The position numbers were made by a program, and so were the translations under genes. The notes under the pieces are model-generated. The model saw only the letters and a list, made by a program, of their open reading frames with translations, ran no database searches and was not told where the DNA came from. From NCBI GenBank assembly GCA_963717135.1, contig CAVQVN010000003.1, forward strand, positions 310,001 to 374,000: a stretch of 64,000 bases of DNA, given 5' to 3'. Origin of the DNA: UBA4744 sp963717135 (GTDB lineage: Bacteria > Actinomycetota > Acidimicrobiia > Spongiisociales > UBA4744). Within the stretch, counting starts at the first letter, position 1; the number at the start of each line of letters is the position of its first letter. Shown here piece after piece: positions 1 to 8,977 of this stretch.

Positions 1-342
1 GTGCTCCACTACATGCTGGTCAAGTTCGCCCGGCTGGTTGAAGACCTGGTGGTCAACGCCGATCGAATGCTGGCCAATCTCAGCGGAACCCGGGGCCTGG
101 TTTACAGTCAGGCGGTGTTGCTCGCCCTGGTGGAAAAGGGTTTGGCCCGCGACGACGCCTACCGGATCGTCCAGCGAAATGCCCTGGTCGCCTGGGAGAG
201 CGACCAAGAGCTCCTCGACTTGTTGAAGGCCGACCCGGAAGTCGGCCTGTCGCACGACGCATTGGCAGCTTGCTTCTCGACCGAGAGGTTCCTCGCCCAT
301 TCGGCGATCGTGTTTGAAAGACTCGAATTGCTCGAGATCTAG
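1..342 (+). CDS. purB: Adenylosuccinate lyase, C-terminal end (partial)
   Basis: This is the end of adenylosuccinate lyase, which releases fumarate from SAICAR and from adenylosuccinate in purine synthesis. Only the last 113 residues are present; the GTG at base 1 is the window edge, not a start, and the catalytic domains lie to the left. What is visible is the helical C-terminal cap with the family stretch YRIVQRNALVAW at about residues 54-65, followed by a helix ending in the acidic tail. The TAG stop overlaps the end of the convergent next gene by four bases. Other pur genes of the same pathway lie 17 kb to the right. Identification is from family knowledge of this C-terminal region. Confidence 0.88.
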   Translation: MLHYMLVKFARLVEDLVVNADRMLANLSGTRGLVYSQAVLLALVEKGLARDDAYRIVQRNALVAWESDQELLDLLKADPEVGLSHDALAACFSTERFLAHSAIVFERLELLEI

Positions 343-842
343 GTCTTGCCTGATTGTCGACGGCGGCGATCCAATTCGGCTCTATCAAATGCCAGCGACG
401 TCGCCGGAACCGCGAGCGAGACAACCACCAGAGCGGAAATCACCCCCACCAGTACCCCCACCATGGCGTTCTCCGCCGGAGGATCGGCCGCTTGTCCACT
501 GATGCCCAGCGGAATCATGACGATGGCGAAAGCCGAAAAGACTCCCAGGGCGGCTTCTCGGAAACCTTGCCGCCGCATTGCCACCCCAATGAGAGCTACC
601 GTCGCCACAAGCACGAAGAGCAAGATCACAACGCCCGAAATCGTTGAGATAACACCCATTTCGCGCAGTCCCGAGGGCATTCCGAGCCGCACCGCGGCGC
701 TGCGCGTTTCTCGATCGATACGCTCCGGATCAAGACCATCGAGAAAGAGTTGCGCGCCGGCGATGGCAAACGAGATCGACAGCAATCCTCCCAGGAAGAC
801 CGCGGTCGCAGTCGTACCATACTTGCGGAGCCAGGCGCCCAT
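339..842 (-). CDS. Hypothetical four-helix membrane protein
   Basis: The 167-residue product has four hydrophobic segments, at about residues 10-33, 62-90, 95-115 and 125-147, so it is an integral membrane protein. The loop after the first helix is acidic and basic mixed (residues 36-60), and the C-terminus is a short basic tail. I do not recognise a family and see no catalytic motif. It ends tail-to-tail with purB, overlapping it by four bases, and it is separated by about 30 bases from the end of the ABC transporter operon, which is transcribed in the same direction and ends upstream of nothing else. A role in transport cannot be claimed from position alone. Confidence 0.6.
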   Translation of the reverse strand: MGAWLRKYGTTATAVFLGGLLSISFAIAGAQLFLDGLDPERIDRETRSAAVRLGMPSGLREMGVISTISGVVILLFVLVATVALIGVAMRRQGFREAALGVFSAFAIVMIPLGISGQAADPPAENAMVGVLVGVISALVVVSLAVPATSLAFDRAELDRRRRQSGKT

Positions 843-873
843 GAGAAGAAAGCTATCAGCTATCCGCTGCTCG

Positions 874-1962
874 TTAGCCCGATGTGGCCCGTTCGGGATC
901 GAGATCCTGATGGGAACCTGTACGCAGATGACAGGACACCAGGTGTCCTTCCTGGTCTGTCACCGGAAGAAGCACCGGCTCCTGACCATCGCAGATTCCT
1001 TCCCGGGCGATAGGACACCTGGGGTGGAAGTTGCACCCCGGAGGCGGGTTGATCGGATTGGGGATCTCGCCGGCCGGCAACGGTTCCGTTCTCCGGTGCC
1101 GCGGATCGGGCACCGGAACGGCGGCCAGTAGCGCCCTCGTATAGGGATGGCGAGCGTTGTGAAAAACCTCACCGAGGGGTCCGATCTCGACGATCTTGCC
1201 GAGGTACATGACGGCGATCCGGTCACAGATGTACTTGGTGGTGGCGAGGTCGTGAGTGATGAACAGATAGGTGAGATCGAACTCTTCTTTCAGTTTGATC
1301 ATGAGCTGGAGGAGGAGAGCTTGAACGGAAACATCGGCAGAGGCGATCGGCTCGTCGGCGACAATCAACTCAGGGCGGGTAATCAGGGCGCGAGCCAGCA
1401 CGATACGCTGGCGCTGGCCACCCGAAACCTGGTGCGGATACTTGTCGTAAAAGATGTCGGGTGGAGACATCCCAACCGCCTCGAGTAGCTCGAATACGAG
1501 GTGCTTGCGCTCCTCTGGTGTGAGGTCGGGAAGGTGGATCTGGGCCGGGTGCTCAATCGCCTGACCAACCGTCATGCGCGGATTGAGCGAAGCCAGCGGA
1601 TCCTGGAACACGACTTGCATCTTGCTCCGGGCCTTGCGAAGGTCCTCGCGATTGAGGGTTCCGAGATCGACCCCATCGACCCTTACTTGTCCCTCGGTAA
1701 CATCGAGGAGCCTCAGCACCAATCTCCCGACGGTCGACTTCCCCGAACCACTTTCACCGGCTAGACCAAGAACCTCGCCTCGCTTGATCGTGAACGAAAC
1801 GTCATCAACTGCCTTCACATAATCCGTGTGGCCGCCAGCCAGGAGATTGGCGATGAACCCCTTCTGAACCGGGAACCACTTCTTCACCCCCATAACCTCA
1901 ACGAGGTTCTCGTGCTCACCGTCAGCGTCGTGAGATTCCCGGATCGATCCCGGATCAGTCAT
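874..1962 (-). CDS. Peptide-type ABC transporter ATPase, OppF/DppF family
   Basis: This is the second ATPase subunit of an oligopeptide/dipeptide-type importer. In the 362-residue protein the Walker A loop GESGSGKST is at about 69-77, the signature VSGGQRQR at 179-186 and Walker B LIVADEP at 199-205. The C-terminal extension has the Cys-containing oligopeptide-family region (CNFHPRCP) that in relatives can carry an iron-sulfur cluster. The start chosen is the ATG at 1962, which overlaps the stop of the upstream ATPase gene by eight bases (translational coupling); reading further upstream would run deep into that gene. It is the last gene of the five-gene operon. Substrate cannot be read from the ATPase. 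Confidence 0.9.
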   Translation of the reverse strand: MTDPGSIRESHDADGEHENLVEVMGVKKWFPVQKGFIANLLAGGHTDYVKAVDDVSFTIKRGEVLGLAGESGSGKSTVGRLVLRLLDVTEGQVRVDGVDLGTLNREDLRKARSKMQVVFQDPLASLNPRMTVGQAIEHPAQIHLPDLTPEERKHLVFELLEAVGMSPPDIFYDKYPHQVSGGQRQRIVLARALITRPELIVADEPIASADVSVQALLLQLMIKLKEEFDLTYLFITHDLATTKYICDRIAVMYLGKIVEIGPLGEVFHNARHPYTRALLAAVPVPDPRHRRTEPLPAGEIPNPINPPPGCNFHPRCPIAREGICDGQEPVLLPVTDQEGHLVSCHLRTGSHQDLDPERATSG

Positions 1963-3007
1963 CTTGGGCCCCGGTCTTGTCTGGATGTTTTTCATACAGC
2001 CAACAAGCCACGAAGTGATCCCACTCAACCGGCTGGAACCCCGGCTGAAGATCCGAACAGATAGACATGGCCGATGGGCAGCGGGGGTGAAAGGCGCAGC
2101 CCTGCGGCGTATGAAGCAGGTTGGGCGGAACGCCCTCCATCTGGTATAGCTCAGCCTCATCCAACGCGATGTTCGGAACCGCCCTCAGCAGGCCTTGCCC
2201 GTACGGGTGTTTCGTGTCGAGGAAGAGGTCGTTCACCGAGGCGAGTTCGGCCAGCCTGCCGGCGTACATGACCGCAACCCGGTCGGCTACCTCGGCCACG
2301 ACCCCAATGTTATGAGTGATGAGCACGATGGTGAGGTCGAACTCGTCCCGGAGTTCGCGCAGCAGGTCGAGAAACTGAGCCTCGACGATGACATCAAGGG
2401 CTGTCGTCGGTTCATCGGCAATGACGAGATCGGCCCGCAAGGCCAGAGCCAATGCGATCATGATGCGCTGACGCATGCCGCCCGAGAATTGGTGCGGATA
2501 GTCATCAATTCGCTCCTCACGCAGACCGAGCCGCCCGATGAGCTGCGCCGCACGGTCGCGGGCGGCGGTTTCGGACACCCTCGGCTCGTGGGTCATGATG
2601 GTCTCGGTGAGATGATCAACTACTTTGGTGAGCGGATTGAGCGATGTCATTGGGTCCTGGAATACCATGCCGAGCCTGGCCCCCCGCAGCTCGCGCATTC
2701 GCTTCTCGGGGAGTTTCAGCAAATCCACGCCATCGAAGAACAGTTCACCACTCGAAATCTTCCCCGGTCGCGTGATCATGCGAAGCATCGCCTTACCAAG
2801 CGTGGACTTACCGCACCCCGACTCTCCTACCAGCCCTAGGATTTCTCCTTTGCGGATGTCGAGCGACACCCGGTCGACCGCCGCCACGGCTCCCGCTCGG
2901 GTCCCGTATTCAACCGAGACGTCGCGTAGCGAGTAGAGAACCTCGCCGGCCTTGAGAGGTGGCTCTCCCACGGTGACGCGGTCGCCGGTGCTGGCTCCTC
3001 CGATCAT
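1955..3007 (-). CDS. Peptide-type ABC transporter ATPase, OppD/DppD family
   Basis: This 350-residue protein is the first ATPase subunit of the peptide-type importer. Walker A GESGCGKST lies at about residues 61-69, the signature FSGGMRQR and Walker B (VIADEPTTALD) follow in the usual order, and the C-terminal oligopeptide-transporter extension contains CAFHPRCP. It starts with ATG directly after the TAA of the permease gene, with no gap, and its own end overlaps the next ATPase by eight bases. The pair would form a heterodimer on the cytoplasmic face and power the two permeases. The gene is intact even though the permease gene immediately upstream is frame-broken. Confidence 0.92.
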   Translation of the reverse strand: MIGGASTGDRVTVGEPPLKAGEVLYSLRDVSVEYGTRAGAVAAVDRVSLDIRKGEILGLVGESGCGKSTLGKAMLRMITRPGKISSGELFFDGVDLLKLPEKRMRELRGARLGMVFQDPMTSLNPLTKVVDHLTETIMTHEPRVSETAARDRAAQLIGRLGLREERIDDYPHQFSGGMRQRIMIALALALRADLVIADEPTTALDVIVEAQFLDLLRELRDEFDLTIVLITHNIGVVAEVADRVAVMYAGRLAELASVNDLFLDTKHPYGQGLLRAVPNIALDEAELYQMEGVPPNLLHTPQGCAFHPRCPSAMSICSDLQPGFQPVEWDHFVACWLYEKHPDKTGAQDD

Positions 3008-4274
3008 TTACCGCTCCCGCAGCTTGGGATTGAAGATCTCGACGAGGCCCTCCCCCATCATGGTGAACGCCAGGACGATCAACATGACGGCGAGACCCGG
3101 GAAGGTGATGAGCCACCAGGCAGACCGGATGAATTCCTGACCGCGGGCCAGGTCGATACCCCAGTCCGGGATCGACAGGGGCAACCCCAACCCCAGGAAT
3201 GACAGGCCTGCGCCCGTGAGAATGGCATCGGCCACGTTGACCGAGAAGATGACGGCCACCGAGGGGATGACATTGGGAAAGATGTAACGGGCCAGAATCA
3301 CTTTCGACTTGGCGCCGAGACTCCGAGCCGCTTCCACGATACAGTTCCTGTTTCGCCTGCAACGTCTGTCCCCGAACGATCCGGTAGTAGGTGGGGATGT
3401 ACAGCACTGCAATTGCCACGATGATGTTGAAGATGCTCGGCCCCAGGACTGCGGTGATGGCGATTGCGAGGATGAGCCCGGGAAAGGCGTAGATGCTGTC
3501 CATCACCAGGGTCATGGCCCGGTCGGTCTTCCCGCCCACGAAGCCTGCCAGCAAGCCGAGCGGGACTCCGAGAATGAAAGAGGCAATCGACGCCGAAAAC
3601 CCGATGATGATGGCTATCCGCGCCCCCCAAATGAGCCGGCTCAACACGTCCTGGCCCACCTGGTTGGTGCCGAGCGGAAAGCTGGTGGCATCCTGTTCGG
3701 CGCTCGACACGGCTCCCGAACTCTGCAGGTTCGGGAAATCCGCCCCGATAGCGTCATAGGCTGTCGAAGAGATCACGGCAGCGACAACTTCGCCGGCTTC
3801 AACGCTTGCCAGCGCCTCTTCGACAGTCTCGTAACGCTCGATCTGCAACCGGATGCGCCCCTCCTCGCCAGCGGCGGCGATCTCCTCGGTCACCCGCTCC
3901 GCCTCGTCTCTCGCTGCCTCACTGAAGGGGTGTCTACTGCAACAGCGACGGGGGTTCGCACGCCCGGCTCGAAGTCGGCGATGGCTGCCACCGTTCCGCC
4001 AATTGGCACGATCAAGATTTCCTGTTCGGGAAGCTCTCCCGGCGCAAGGAGGCGGGGGCCCACCTGTTCGAGCGGGTCGTGAGCCGCAAGCCATTGCGGA
4101 ACGGCAGCGACAATGAGAAATCCAACGACCATAACGGTCGAGATAGCGACAAACCACCAGTCGGCGCGAGTACCACTTGCGGCGCCTGAGTATGCGTCGG
4201 GCAAACCCGACCTTCTGGAGCTCGAGCTCCCAATCGGCGACCTGGCCAGGTTTGGGCGGTGACTCGGCGGCCAT
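3008..4274 (-). pseudogene. Peptide-type ABC permease (DppC/OppC family) with three frame breaks
   Basis: Three reading frames must be joined to recover this permease. The N-terminus starts at ATG 4274 (TGATG coupling with the upstream permease), shifts by an extra base near 4166 just before the first transmembrane helix (ending FLIVAAVPQWLAAHDP), shifts back near 3927-3930 in a run of four C on the coding strand where five would restore DTPFSEAARDE, and shifts again by an extra base near 3338 just after QAKQELY, continuing as VEAARSLGAKSK to the C-terminal helices. The joined protein would be about 420 residues with the BPD permease EAA loop and a long periplasmic insert. All four other transporter genes are intact, so either the gene is freshly inactivated or the sequence has indel errors. 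Confidence 0.8.
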
Positions 4275-5377
4275 CAGTACCTCACACGCGGGTCGAGAAT
4301 GGAATAGATCACGTCGACTGCCAGGCTGATGATCGCCACAAACAACGCGAAGACCGCCACCGTCGATTGGACGGCCTGGAAATCGCGGGAGCTGATCCGC
4401 TCAATGAGATACCGCCCCATGCCCGGCCAGTTGAAAACCGTCTCGGTGAGTACGGCACCGGCAAGCAAGATGGCTACCTGAAGCCCCATGACCGTGACCA
4501 CCGGGATCATGGCATTCTTGAGCGCGTAGCTATAAGTCACTACCCGCTCACGGATGCCGTGAGCCCGGGCGGCCACGACGTAGTCCTCTTGCAGCGTCTC
4601 AATGACATTGATCCGGGTCAGCCGTATGAAGACCCCCGAGAGCACGAGCCCCAGCGTGGCCGCCGGCAAGATCATGTGACGGAGCACGCTCTTGAGCGCC
4701 GCCCAATTACCCGAGAGGATCGAATCGACAAAAAGCAAATTGGTGGTTCGGTCGAGGGTGGTGTTGGTTACAACATCGATCCGACCAGCGATCGGCGTCC
4801 AGTCCAGCCCTACGCTGAACACGAGTCGCAAAAGCAGCCCCAACCAGAAAATGGGCATCGAGTAGATGATGACGCTGTAGAGCCTGAGACTGTAATCGGC
4901 CGGTTTCTTCCGACGAATGGCGGCATAGGTGCCGAACAACAAACCACTGCCCAGGGCGACGATGGCGGCCGGGACGATCAACTCCAGCGTGGCAGGCAAC
5001 CGTTCGCCAAGTTCGTCGACGATCGGCCGGCGAGCACCGATGAATGAATCCCCCAAATCGAAGGTAATGACATCACCGAGGAATCTGAAGTACTGGACGA
5101 TGAGCGGATCGTCCAGTCCGAGCGCTTCCATTATGTTCTGCCGGGTAGCTTCGCTCGCTTTTGGACCCAGTGTCGAGGAGACCACGTCGCCCGGCATGAC
5201 CCGCAGGACGAAGAAGACCACCGAAATGAGAATCAGCACCATCGGCAGCGTCAGCGCGATGCGGGTAAGGATGTAGCGACGCAAGGATTCACTTCCGCGG
5301 AGGAACACCCACCCCAGAGCCAATCCAGCCGGGATGCCGAAGATCAAGAAGACAATCAGCAACGGGTGCACAGGCAA
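4274..5377 (-). CDS. Peptide-type ABC permease, DppB/OppB family
   Basis: This 367-residue membrane protein is the first permease of the peptide-type importer. It has an extra N-terminal helix (residues about 5-27), then the family start RRYILTRIALTLPMVLILISV, a long periplasmic region with the conserved LGLDDP, and a C-terminal membrane domain holding the EAA loop (VVAARAHGIRERVV) and the end LDPRVRY typical of DppB. Its stop overlaps the ATG of the second permease by one base. A hairpin lies just upstream, between it and the binding-protein gene, which would keep permease expression below that of the binding protein. Confidence 0.92.
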   Translation of the reverse strand: MPVHPLLIVFLIFGIPAGLALGWVFLRGSESLRRYILTRIALTLPMVLILISVVFFVLRVMPGDVVSSTLGPKASEATRQNIMEALGLDDPLIVQYFRFLGDVITFDLGDSFIGARRPIVDELGERLPATLELIVPAAIVALGSGLLFGTYAAIRRKKPADYSLRLYSVIIYSMPIFWLGLLLRLVFSVGLDWTPIAGRIDVVTNTTLDRTTNLLFVDSILSGNWAALKSVLRHMILPAATLGLVLSGVFIRLTRINVIETLQEDYVVAARAHGIRERVVTYSYALKNAMIPVVTVMGLQVAILLAGAVLTETVFNWPGMGRYLIERISSRDFQAVQSTVAVFALFVAIISLAVDVIYSILDPRVRY

Positions 5378-5405
5378 CCGAGGATAGTTGAAGCGACTCA
5401 GAAAA

Positions 5406-5438
5406 GAACAGAGAGCGGGGTGAACCCGCTCCCTGTTC
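5406..5438 (-). terminator. Intra-operon hairpin between binding protein and permease
   Basis: Two 14-base arms (5406-5419 and 5425-5438) pair with a single mismatch around a five-base loop, and on the minus strand the stem is followed by TTTTC. This is the layout of a leaky rho-independent terminator. Lying between the binding-protein gene and the permease gene, it probably lets the binding protein be made in excess, as is common in binding-protein-dependent operons. Confidence 0.7.
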
Positions 5439-5459
5439 AGCGTCTTGGCCGGTTATCGG

Positions 5460-7190
5460 CTATCCGGTGATGTCCAGCACCGAGTAGACGAACTCAAAAT
5501 CTGGACCGATGTTGAGTGTCTGTGGGTTCGGCAGTGAACTGTCCCCGACGATCCCGTCCCGATAGATGATGAACTCCGGCTCCAACCACAGTGGGATGGT
5601 CACGACCTCTTCGGCGTACACATCCTGCAACTGCTCGAGAATCGCAGCACGTGCCTCCAGATCGGTTTCCGCCCGCTGATCGATTAGCAACGATCCCAAC
5701 AGTGGGTTGATCCCGGTAGTGGTAGCTTCGCCGCACGATTCGTTCGGGCACAGAACCATGGTCCCGAGTCCGTCACCCTCGATGAACGGCTGCAGATAGT
5801 TCTCAGCATCCGGGAAGTCGAAGAACCAACCGAGCACACATACGTCAAAGGCAACGCCGTTGGTGCAGTCAGATACGTAGGTGCTCCACTCCTGAGAGAT
5901 CTCGTTGACATCGATCAGGCCGGTGGCCTCCCACTGCTGGGCGACCAGCAGCACACCGTCGGCAGTCGTGACACCGTAGTGCTCCGGCGGGTAGCCCAGA
6001 TCGAGCTGCAACTTGTTGCTCTCCGAATAGCCGGCTTCCTCGAGCAAGCTCACCGCCAGATCGAGGTTCGGCGATTGGTAGGCGTCCTCGAACGCCTCGT
6101 TGGCCCCGAAGAACCCGGGTGGAACCTGCGAGTACAGAGGCGTCACTGCGCCGCCGAACACCACGTCGGACAGCTCGTCGCGGTCGATGGCTGCCGCCAG
6201 AGCCTGGCGAACGAGCGGGTCCGCGGTGACAAAGCCGTCGGCATGGTTGACGATCAGGTACCTGATCGGTGCCTGAGGAATCGTCTCAACGGTCAAACCG
6301 CTGACGCTCTTCAGTTCATCGGCAGCCTCGGCACCCAGAATGCGCCAAGCGACATCAATCTCTCCTTCACGGACGGCATCGGCCATGGCGCTCGGACTGG
6401 CGAAACGCTGCACGATGATCCGGTCAACTTTGGCAGGATAGGCGCCGGTGTAGAACGGATTCGGCTCCAGCACGGTTTGCTCGGCCGCAGTGTTCTCGGT
6501 GATGATCCACGGACCGAGCCCGTAGATCGGCGGCGTCGGAAGCAGGTTCATCTCGTCAAGCGCGAAGTAGTCCGGATGCGTGATCGTGTACGGCGCCCCC
6601 GCCAGGATCTGCGGGAAGAATCCAGCCGGCCCGAGCAAATTGAACCGGATGGTGTCGTCACCGACCGCCTCGATGCTCTCGACATACGGAATCGCCAACG
6701 TGTTGCCCACCTGGTTGGGGGCGCTTGCTTGCAGATCAACATTCATCAGCCGATTGAGCTGCTCTACCGCCATCTCGACAGTGAGTTCGAGCCCATCACC
6801 GAATACGAGTCCATCTCGCAGGGTTACTTCCCAGCTCAAGCCGTCCTCACTCGCCACCGGAAGACTGGCGATGCCGGGCTCCAACACGGAGTTGCTACCC
6901 GGTTGGAACCGCAGGAGCGGTTCGTTGAATGCCTTGATCAGTTCCCAGTCGGCAGTGGCGTAGGCGTCCGCAGCATCGAGACTCGAGACGGTGTCGGTGG
7001 TCCCGATGATGATGGTCTTGGGTCCAGCCGGCTCCGTGGTCGTCGTTTCCTCCGGTTGAGTAGTTGCCGGAGCAGCTGTGGTTGTTGTCTCTGCCGCCGT
7101 CGTAGTCGTCTCCTCTGCGGACTCCGCACAAGCGGCGGCGATCAGCGCCAACGCCAACAGGACCGCCAAAACTGGTAGTCGTTTTCTCAT
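5460..7190 (-). CDS. Peptide-type ABC transporter substrate-binding lipoprotein (SBP_bac_5)
   Basis: This 576-residue protein is the extracellular binding subunit of the importer. It opens with a lipoprotein signal (basic MRKR, hydrophobic core, lipobox ending AAAC at about residue 21), followed by a Thr-rich linker with several TTTT runs and then the family-5 binding domain: an N-terminal lobe with LEPGIASLPVASEDGLSWEVTL-like strands, and the late RQALAAAIDRDEL helix typical of the family. The ATG at 7190 is chosen because GGAGG lies seven bases upstream; longer reading frames upstream lack a signal peptide. It is the first gene of the operon. Ligand is not predictable; peptides are the family default. 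Confidence 0.9.
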   Translation of the reverse strand: MRKRLPVLAVLLALALIAAACAESAEETTTTAAETTTTAAPATTQPEETTTTEPAGPKTIIIGTTDTVSSLDAADAYATADWELIKAFNEPLLRFQPGSNSVLEPGIASLPVASEDGLSWEVTLRDGLVFGDGLELTVEMAVEQLNRLMNVDLQASAPNQVGNTLAIPYVESIEAVGDDTIRFNLLGPAGFFPQILAGAPYTITHPDYFALDEMNLLPTPPIYGLGPWIITENTAAEQTVLEPNPFYTGAYPAKVDRIIVQRFASPSAMADAVREGEIDVAWRILGAEAADELKSVSGLTVETIPQAPIRYLIVNHADGFVTADPLVRQALAAAIDRDELSDVVFGGAVTPLYSQVPPGFFGANEAFEDAYQSPNLDLAVSLLEEAGYSESNKLQLDLGYPPEHYGVTTADGVLLVAQQWEATGLIDVNEISQEWSTYVSDCTNGVAFDVCVLGWFFDFPDAENYLQPFIEGDGLGTMVLCPNESCGEATTTGINPLLGSLLIDQRAETDLEARAAILEQLQDVYAEEVVTIPLWLEPEFIIYRDGIVGDSSLPNPQTLNIGPDFEFVYSVLDITG

Positions 7191-7364
7191 ATCCCTTCCT
7201 CCATTCATGCATCCGTTGAAGAATGCATCCGCCCAAGTTAGCCACCCGCAGGCAGCAGTGCACATGCGAAACCAGCAGTGTGCTCCCAACATCATCTCCC
7301 AATTTGACAGAAAAAGACAGATCCGATTTGTCTCACTCCTGAGTAGCAAAAGGAGCAGATGAAT
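7191..7364. promoter_or_regulatory. Divergent promoter region of peptide transporter and osmC-like gene
   Basis: This 170-base stretch separates two divergently read genes and should hold both promoters. A nine-base direct repeat ATGCATCCG occurs at 7207-7215 and 7223-7231, sixteen bases apart, close to the transporter start; it could be a regulator site, but that is inference. AGGAG at 7351-7355 serves the right-hand gene. Confidence 0.4.
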
Positions 7365-7766
7365 ATGGCCGCCGTGACCATCACCTGGGAGGACCAGCTG
7401 AGATTCGACGGAATCGACTCGAAGGGAACACCCGTCGATATTGACGGGCGTCAAGAGTATGGAGTGCGACCGTCCGACCTGCTGCCGATGGCACTGGCCT
7501 CGTGTTCGGGCGTCGACTTGGTGTCACAATTCGGCAAGAAACTGGACTCCCTGTCGATTGAGGTCAGTTTCACCAAGGAACCCGACCCGCCCTGGAAATT
7601 CCAGCGTTTCCGACTCCATTACCGGGTGTCGGGCGGCTCACTCACAGCCGGGGAGGTGGAAGCGGCGATCCATCGAAGCCACGAAGAGATGTGCTCGGTA
7701 GCCGCCGCCATCCGCGGCAACGTCCCGGTAGAAACGAGTTTCGAGCTAGTAGCTCGAAGCTCGTAG
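7365..7766 (+). CDS. OsmC/Ohr-family protein
   Basis: The product belongs to the OsmC family, whose dimers reduce organic hydroperoxides with paired cysteines or have related thiol roles. The typical central helix is visible as SDLLPMALASCSGVDLV, with the first Cys at about residue 47, and the second Cys lies in the EEMCSVAAAIRG segment about 60 residues later. The length (about 133 residues) is normal. ATG 7365 is preferred over ATG 7359 because AGGAG then stands nine bases upstream instead of three. The last codons (VARSS) are written by a 7-bp repeat array that continues past the stop, so the C-terminal tail has probably been replaced or extended by repeat sequence. Confidence 0.85.
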   Translation: MAAVTITWEDQLRFDGIDSKGTPVDIDGRQEYGVRPSDLLPMALASCSGVDLVSQFGKKLDSLSIEVSFTKEPDPPWKFQRFRLHYRVSGGSLTAGEVEAAIHRSHEEMCSVAAAIRGNVPVETSFELVARSS

Positions 7767-7776
7767 CTTGCAGCTC
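7749..7776. repeat. 7-bp period array, 4 units
   Basis: Four consecutive heptamers of the type GTAGCTC/GAAGCTC/GTAGCTT/GCAGCTC fill the space between the convergent osmC-like and LCP genes. The array contains the last codons and stop of the left gene and ends on the base before the stop codon of the right gene. It is one member of the dispersed heptad family in this window. Confidence 0.75.
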
Positions 7777-8937
7777 TTACTGCGCGGCGGCTGGATAGAA
7801 CAAGGCGAGCCGCTCATTGAACGATGCGGTCGGAAGCAACACGTAGGCACCGTCCGAAGTGACGTAGTCGCGGGTCGTGACATTGACCCGCAACACATCG
7901 GCCGACTTAAGCCCTCGCATCTTCCAGGCCAGCGAAAGGGCATCGCCAAACGAGAACCCTTCGTCGAGGGCTACCGTGTCGGTGAGGCTCTGAGCCACTT
8001 CCGAGAACGATGCGAAGGAAGCGAACGAACTCAGTTTCCCGGCGATCTTGAACAGCATGTCCTGCTCTTTCCGCTGTCGGGTGAAGTCGCTCACGCCTGG
8101 GACTTTCCGCCAGACCCCATCCACCAATTCCTCCGTATGACGCGAACGGACCCAGGCCAGCGCTTGATATCCGTCCGCTTGAGAACAGCCGGCGGGGAGA
8201 TCGAGAAACGACTTCGCGTCGCGGACGGGGTTGTCGACACAAATCTGGACCCCGCCCAAGGCGTCGATGACCCGCTGAAACCCGCTGAAGTCGACCTTGG
8301 CGAAGTGGTCGATCTCGATCCCGGTGAAGTCGGTCACCATCAATGACAACAGCTCCGCACCGCTGGCATACCCCCTGCACCCCCCCAACGCGGCATTGAT
8401 ACGCGAATAGCGCTGGGTACACGGGTTGGGCAGATACAAGTCGCGGGGAAGCGAGGTCATCAGGGGAGCCGATCCGTCTCGTGGCATCAAAACCAGAATT
8501 ATGGCGTCGGCTCGGAACCCTCCTTCGACGCCGGCCAGGAGATAGGAGGTGAACATGCCGTTGGGAAGCTTGGGGCTGGAAACAAACGGGAACTCGACTA
8601 GATCGCCCGGTCCAAGTTCCAACCCCTCGAGGCGTTGCCTCAGTTCGGCGAGCACATCTTCCTCGAGTTCTTGCAGCTCGGCCAGCCGGGCAGCTTCTTC
8701 AGCTTCATCTTCGGCGGCTCGCAACTCTTCGACGGCATCCACCGGAATCGTTGCCAGATTCTCGGCAGCTTCCACCGCGTCCCCAAAGGCCACCCGTTCG
8801 ATGTCTTGATAGGCCGACCAGGCGCTCCAACCCGAGATGGCCACCAGCACCATGCCGGTGACTCCCAAAAGGACGGCGAGACGGCGCAACTTTGCACCCA
8901 ATTCCGTGATGTTGCCGGTGTAGCGATGTTTCCCCAT
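7777..8937 (-). CDS. LytR-CpsA-Psr (LCP) family cell-wall glycopolymer transferase
   Basis: LCP enzymes attach wall polymers to peptidoglycan from undecaprenyl-phosphate carriers outside the membrane. The 386-residue protein has one N-terminal membrane anchor (about residues 18-40), a Glu/Ala-rich probable coiled coil (about 75-105), then the LCP domain with the landmarks DAIILVLMPRDG, the SLPRDLYLPNP segment with the conserved Arg, RINAAL, the HFAKVDFSGFQRVIDALGGV strand-helix and ALAWVRSRH followed by DFTRQRKEQDML. These Arg and Asp residues bind the pyrophosphate head group in the family. It ends convergently against the osmC-like gene, with the 7-bp repeat array between. Confidence 0.93.
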   Translation of the reverse strand: MGKHRYTGNITELGAKLRRLAVLLGVTGMVLVAISGWSAWSAYQDIERVAFGDAVEAAENLATIPVDAVEELRAAEDEAEEAARLAELQELEEDVLAELRQRLEGLELGPGDLVEFPFVSSPKLPNGMFTSYLLAGVEGGFRADAIILVLMPRDGSAPLMTSLPRDLYLPNPCTQRYSRINAALGGCRGYASGAELLSLMVTDFTGIEIDHFAKVDFSGFQRVIDALGGVQICVDNPVRDAKSFLDLPAGCSQADGYQALAWVRSRHTEELVDGVWRKVPGVSDFTRQRKEQDMLFKIAGKLSSFASFASFSEVAQSLTDTVALDEGFSFGDALSLAWKMRGLKSADVLRVNVTTRDYVTSDGAYVLLPTASFNERLALFYPAAAQ

Positions 8938-8977
8938 GGCCGGCGCATGGTAGATGCTTCGGGCAACTCAGGGCTAA

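Noticed and set aside
3008..4274. Programmed frameshifting in the permease gene
   Set aside because: Three shifts in alternating directions without slippery-site structure do not fit a programmed event; indels or errors are simpler.
5979..7178. Long plus-strand open frame opposite the binding-protein gene
   Set aside because: It is a high-GC antisense frame without ribosome site or family match; the minus-strand protein is clear.
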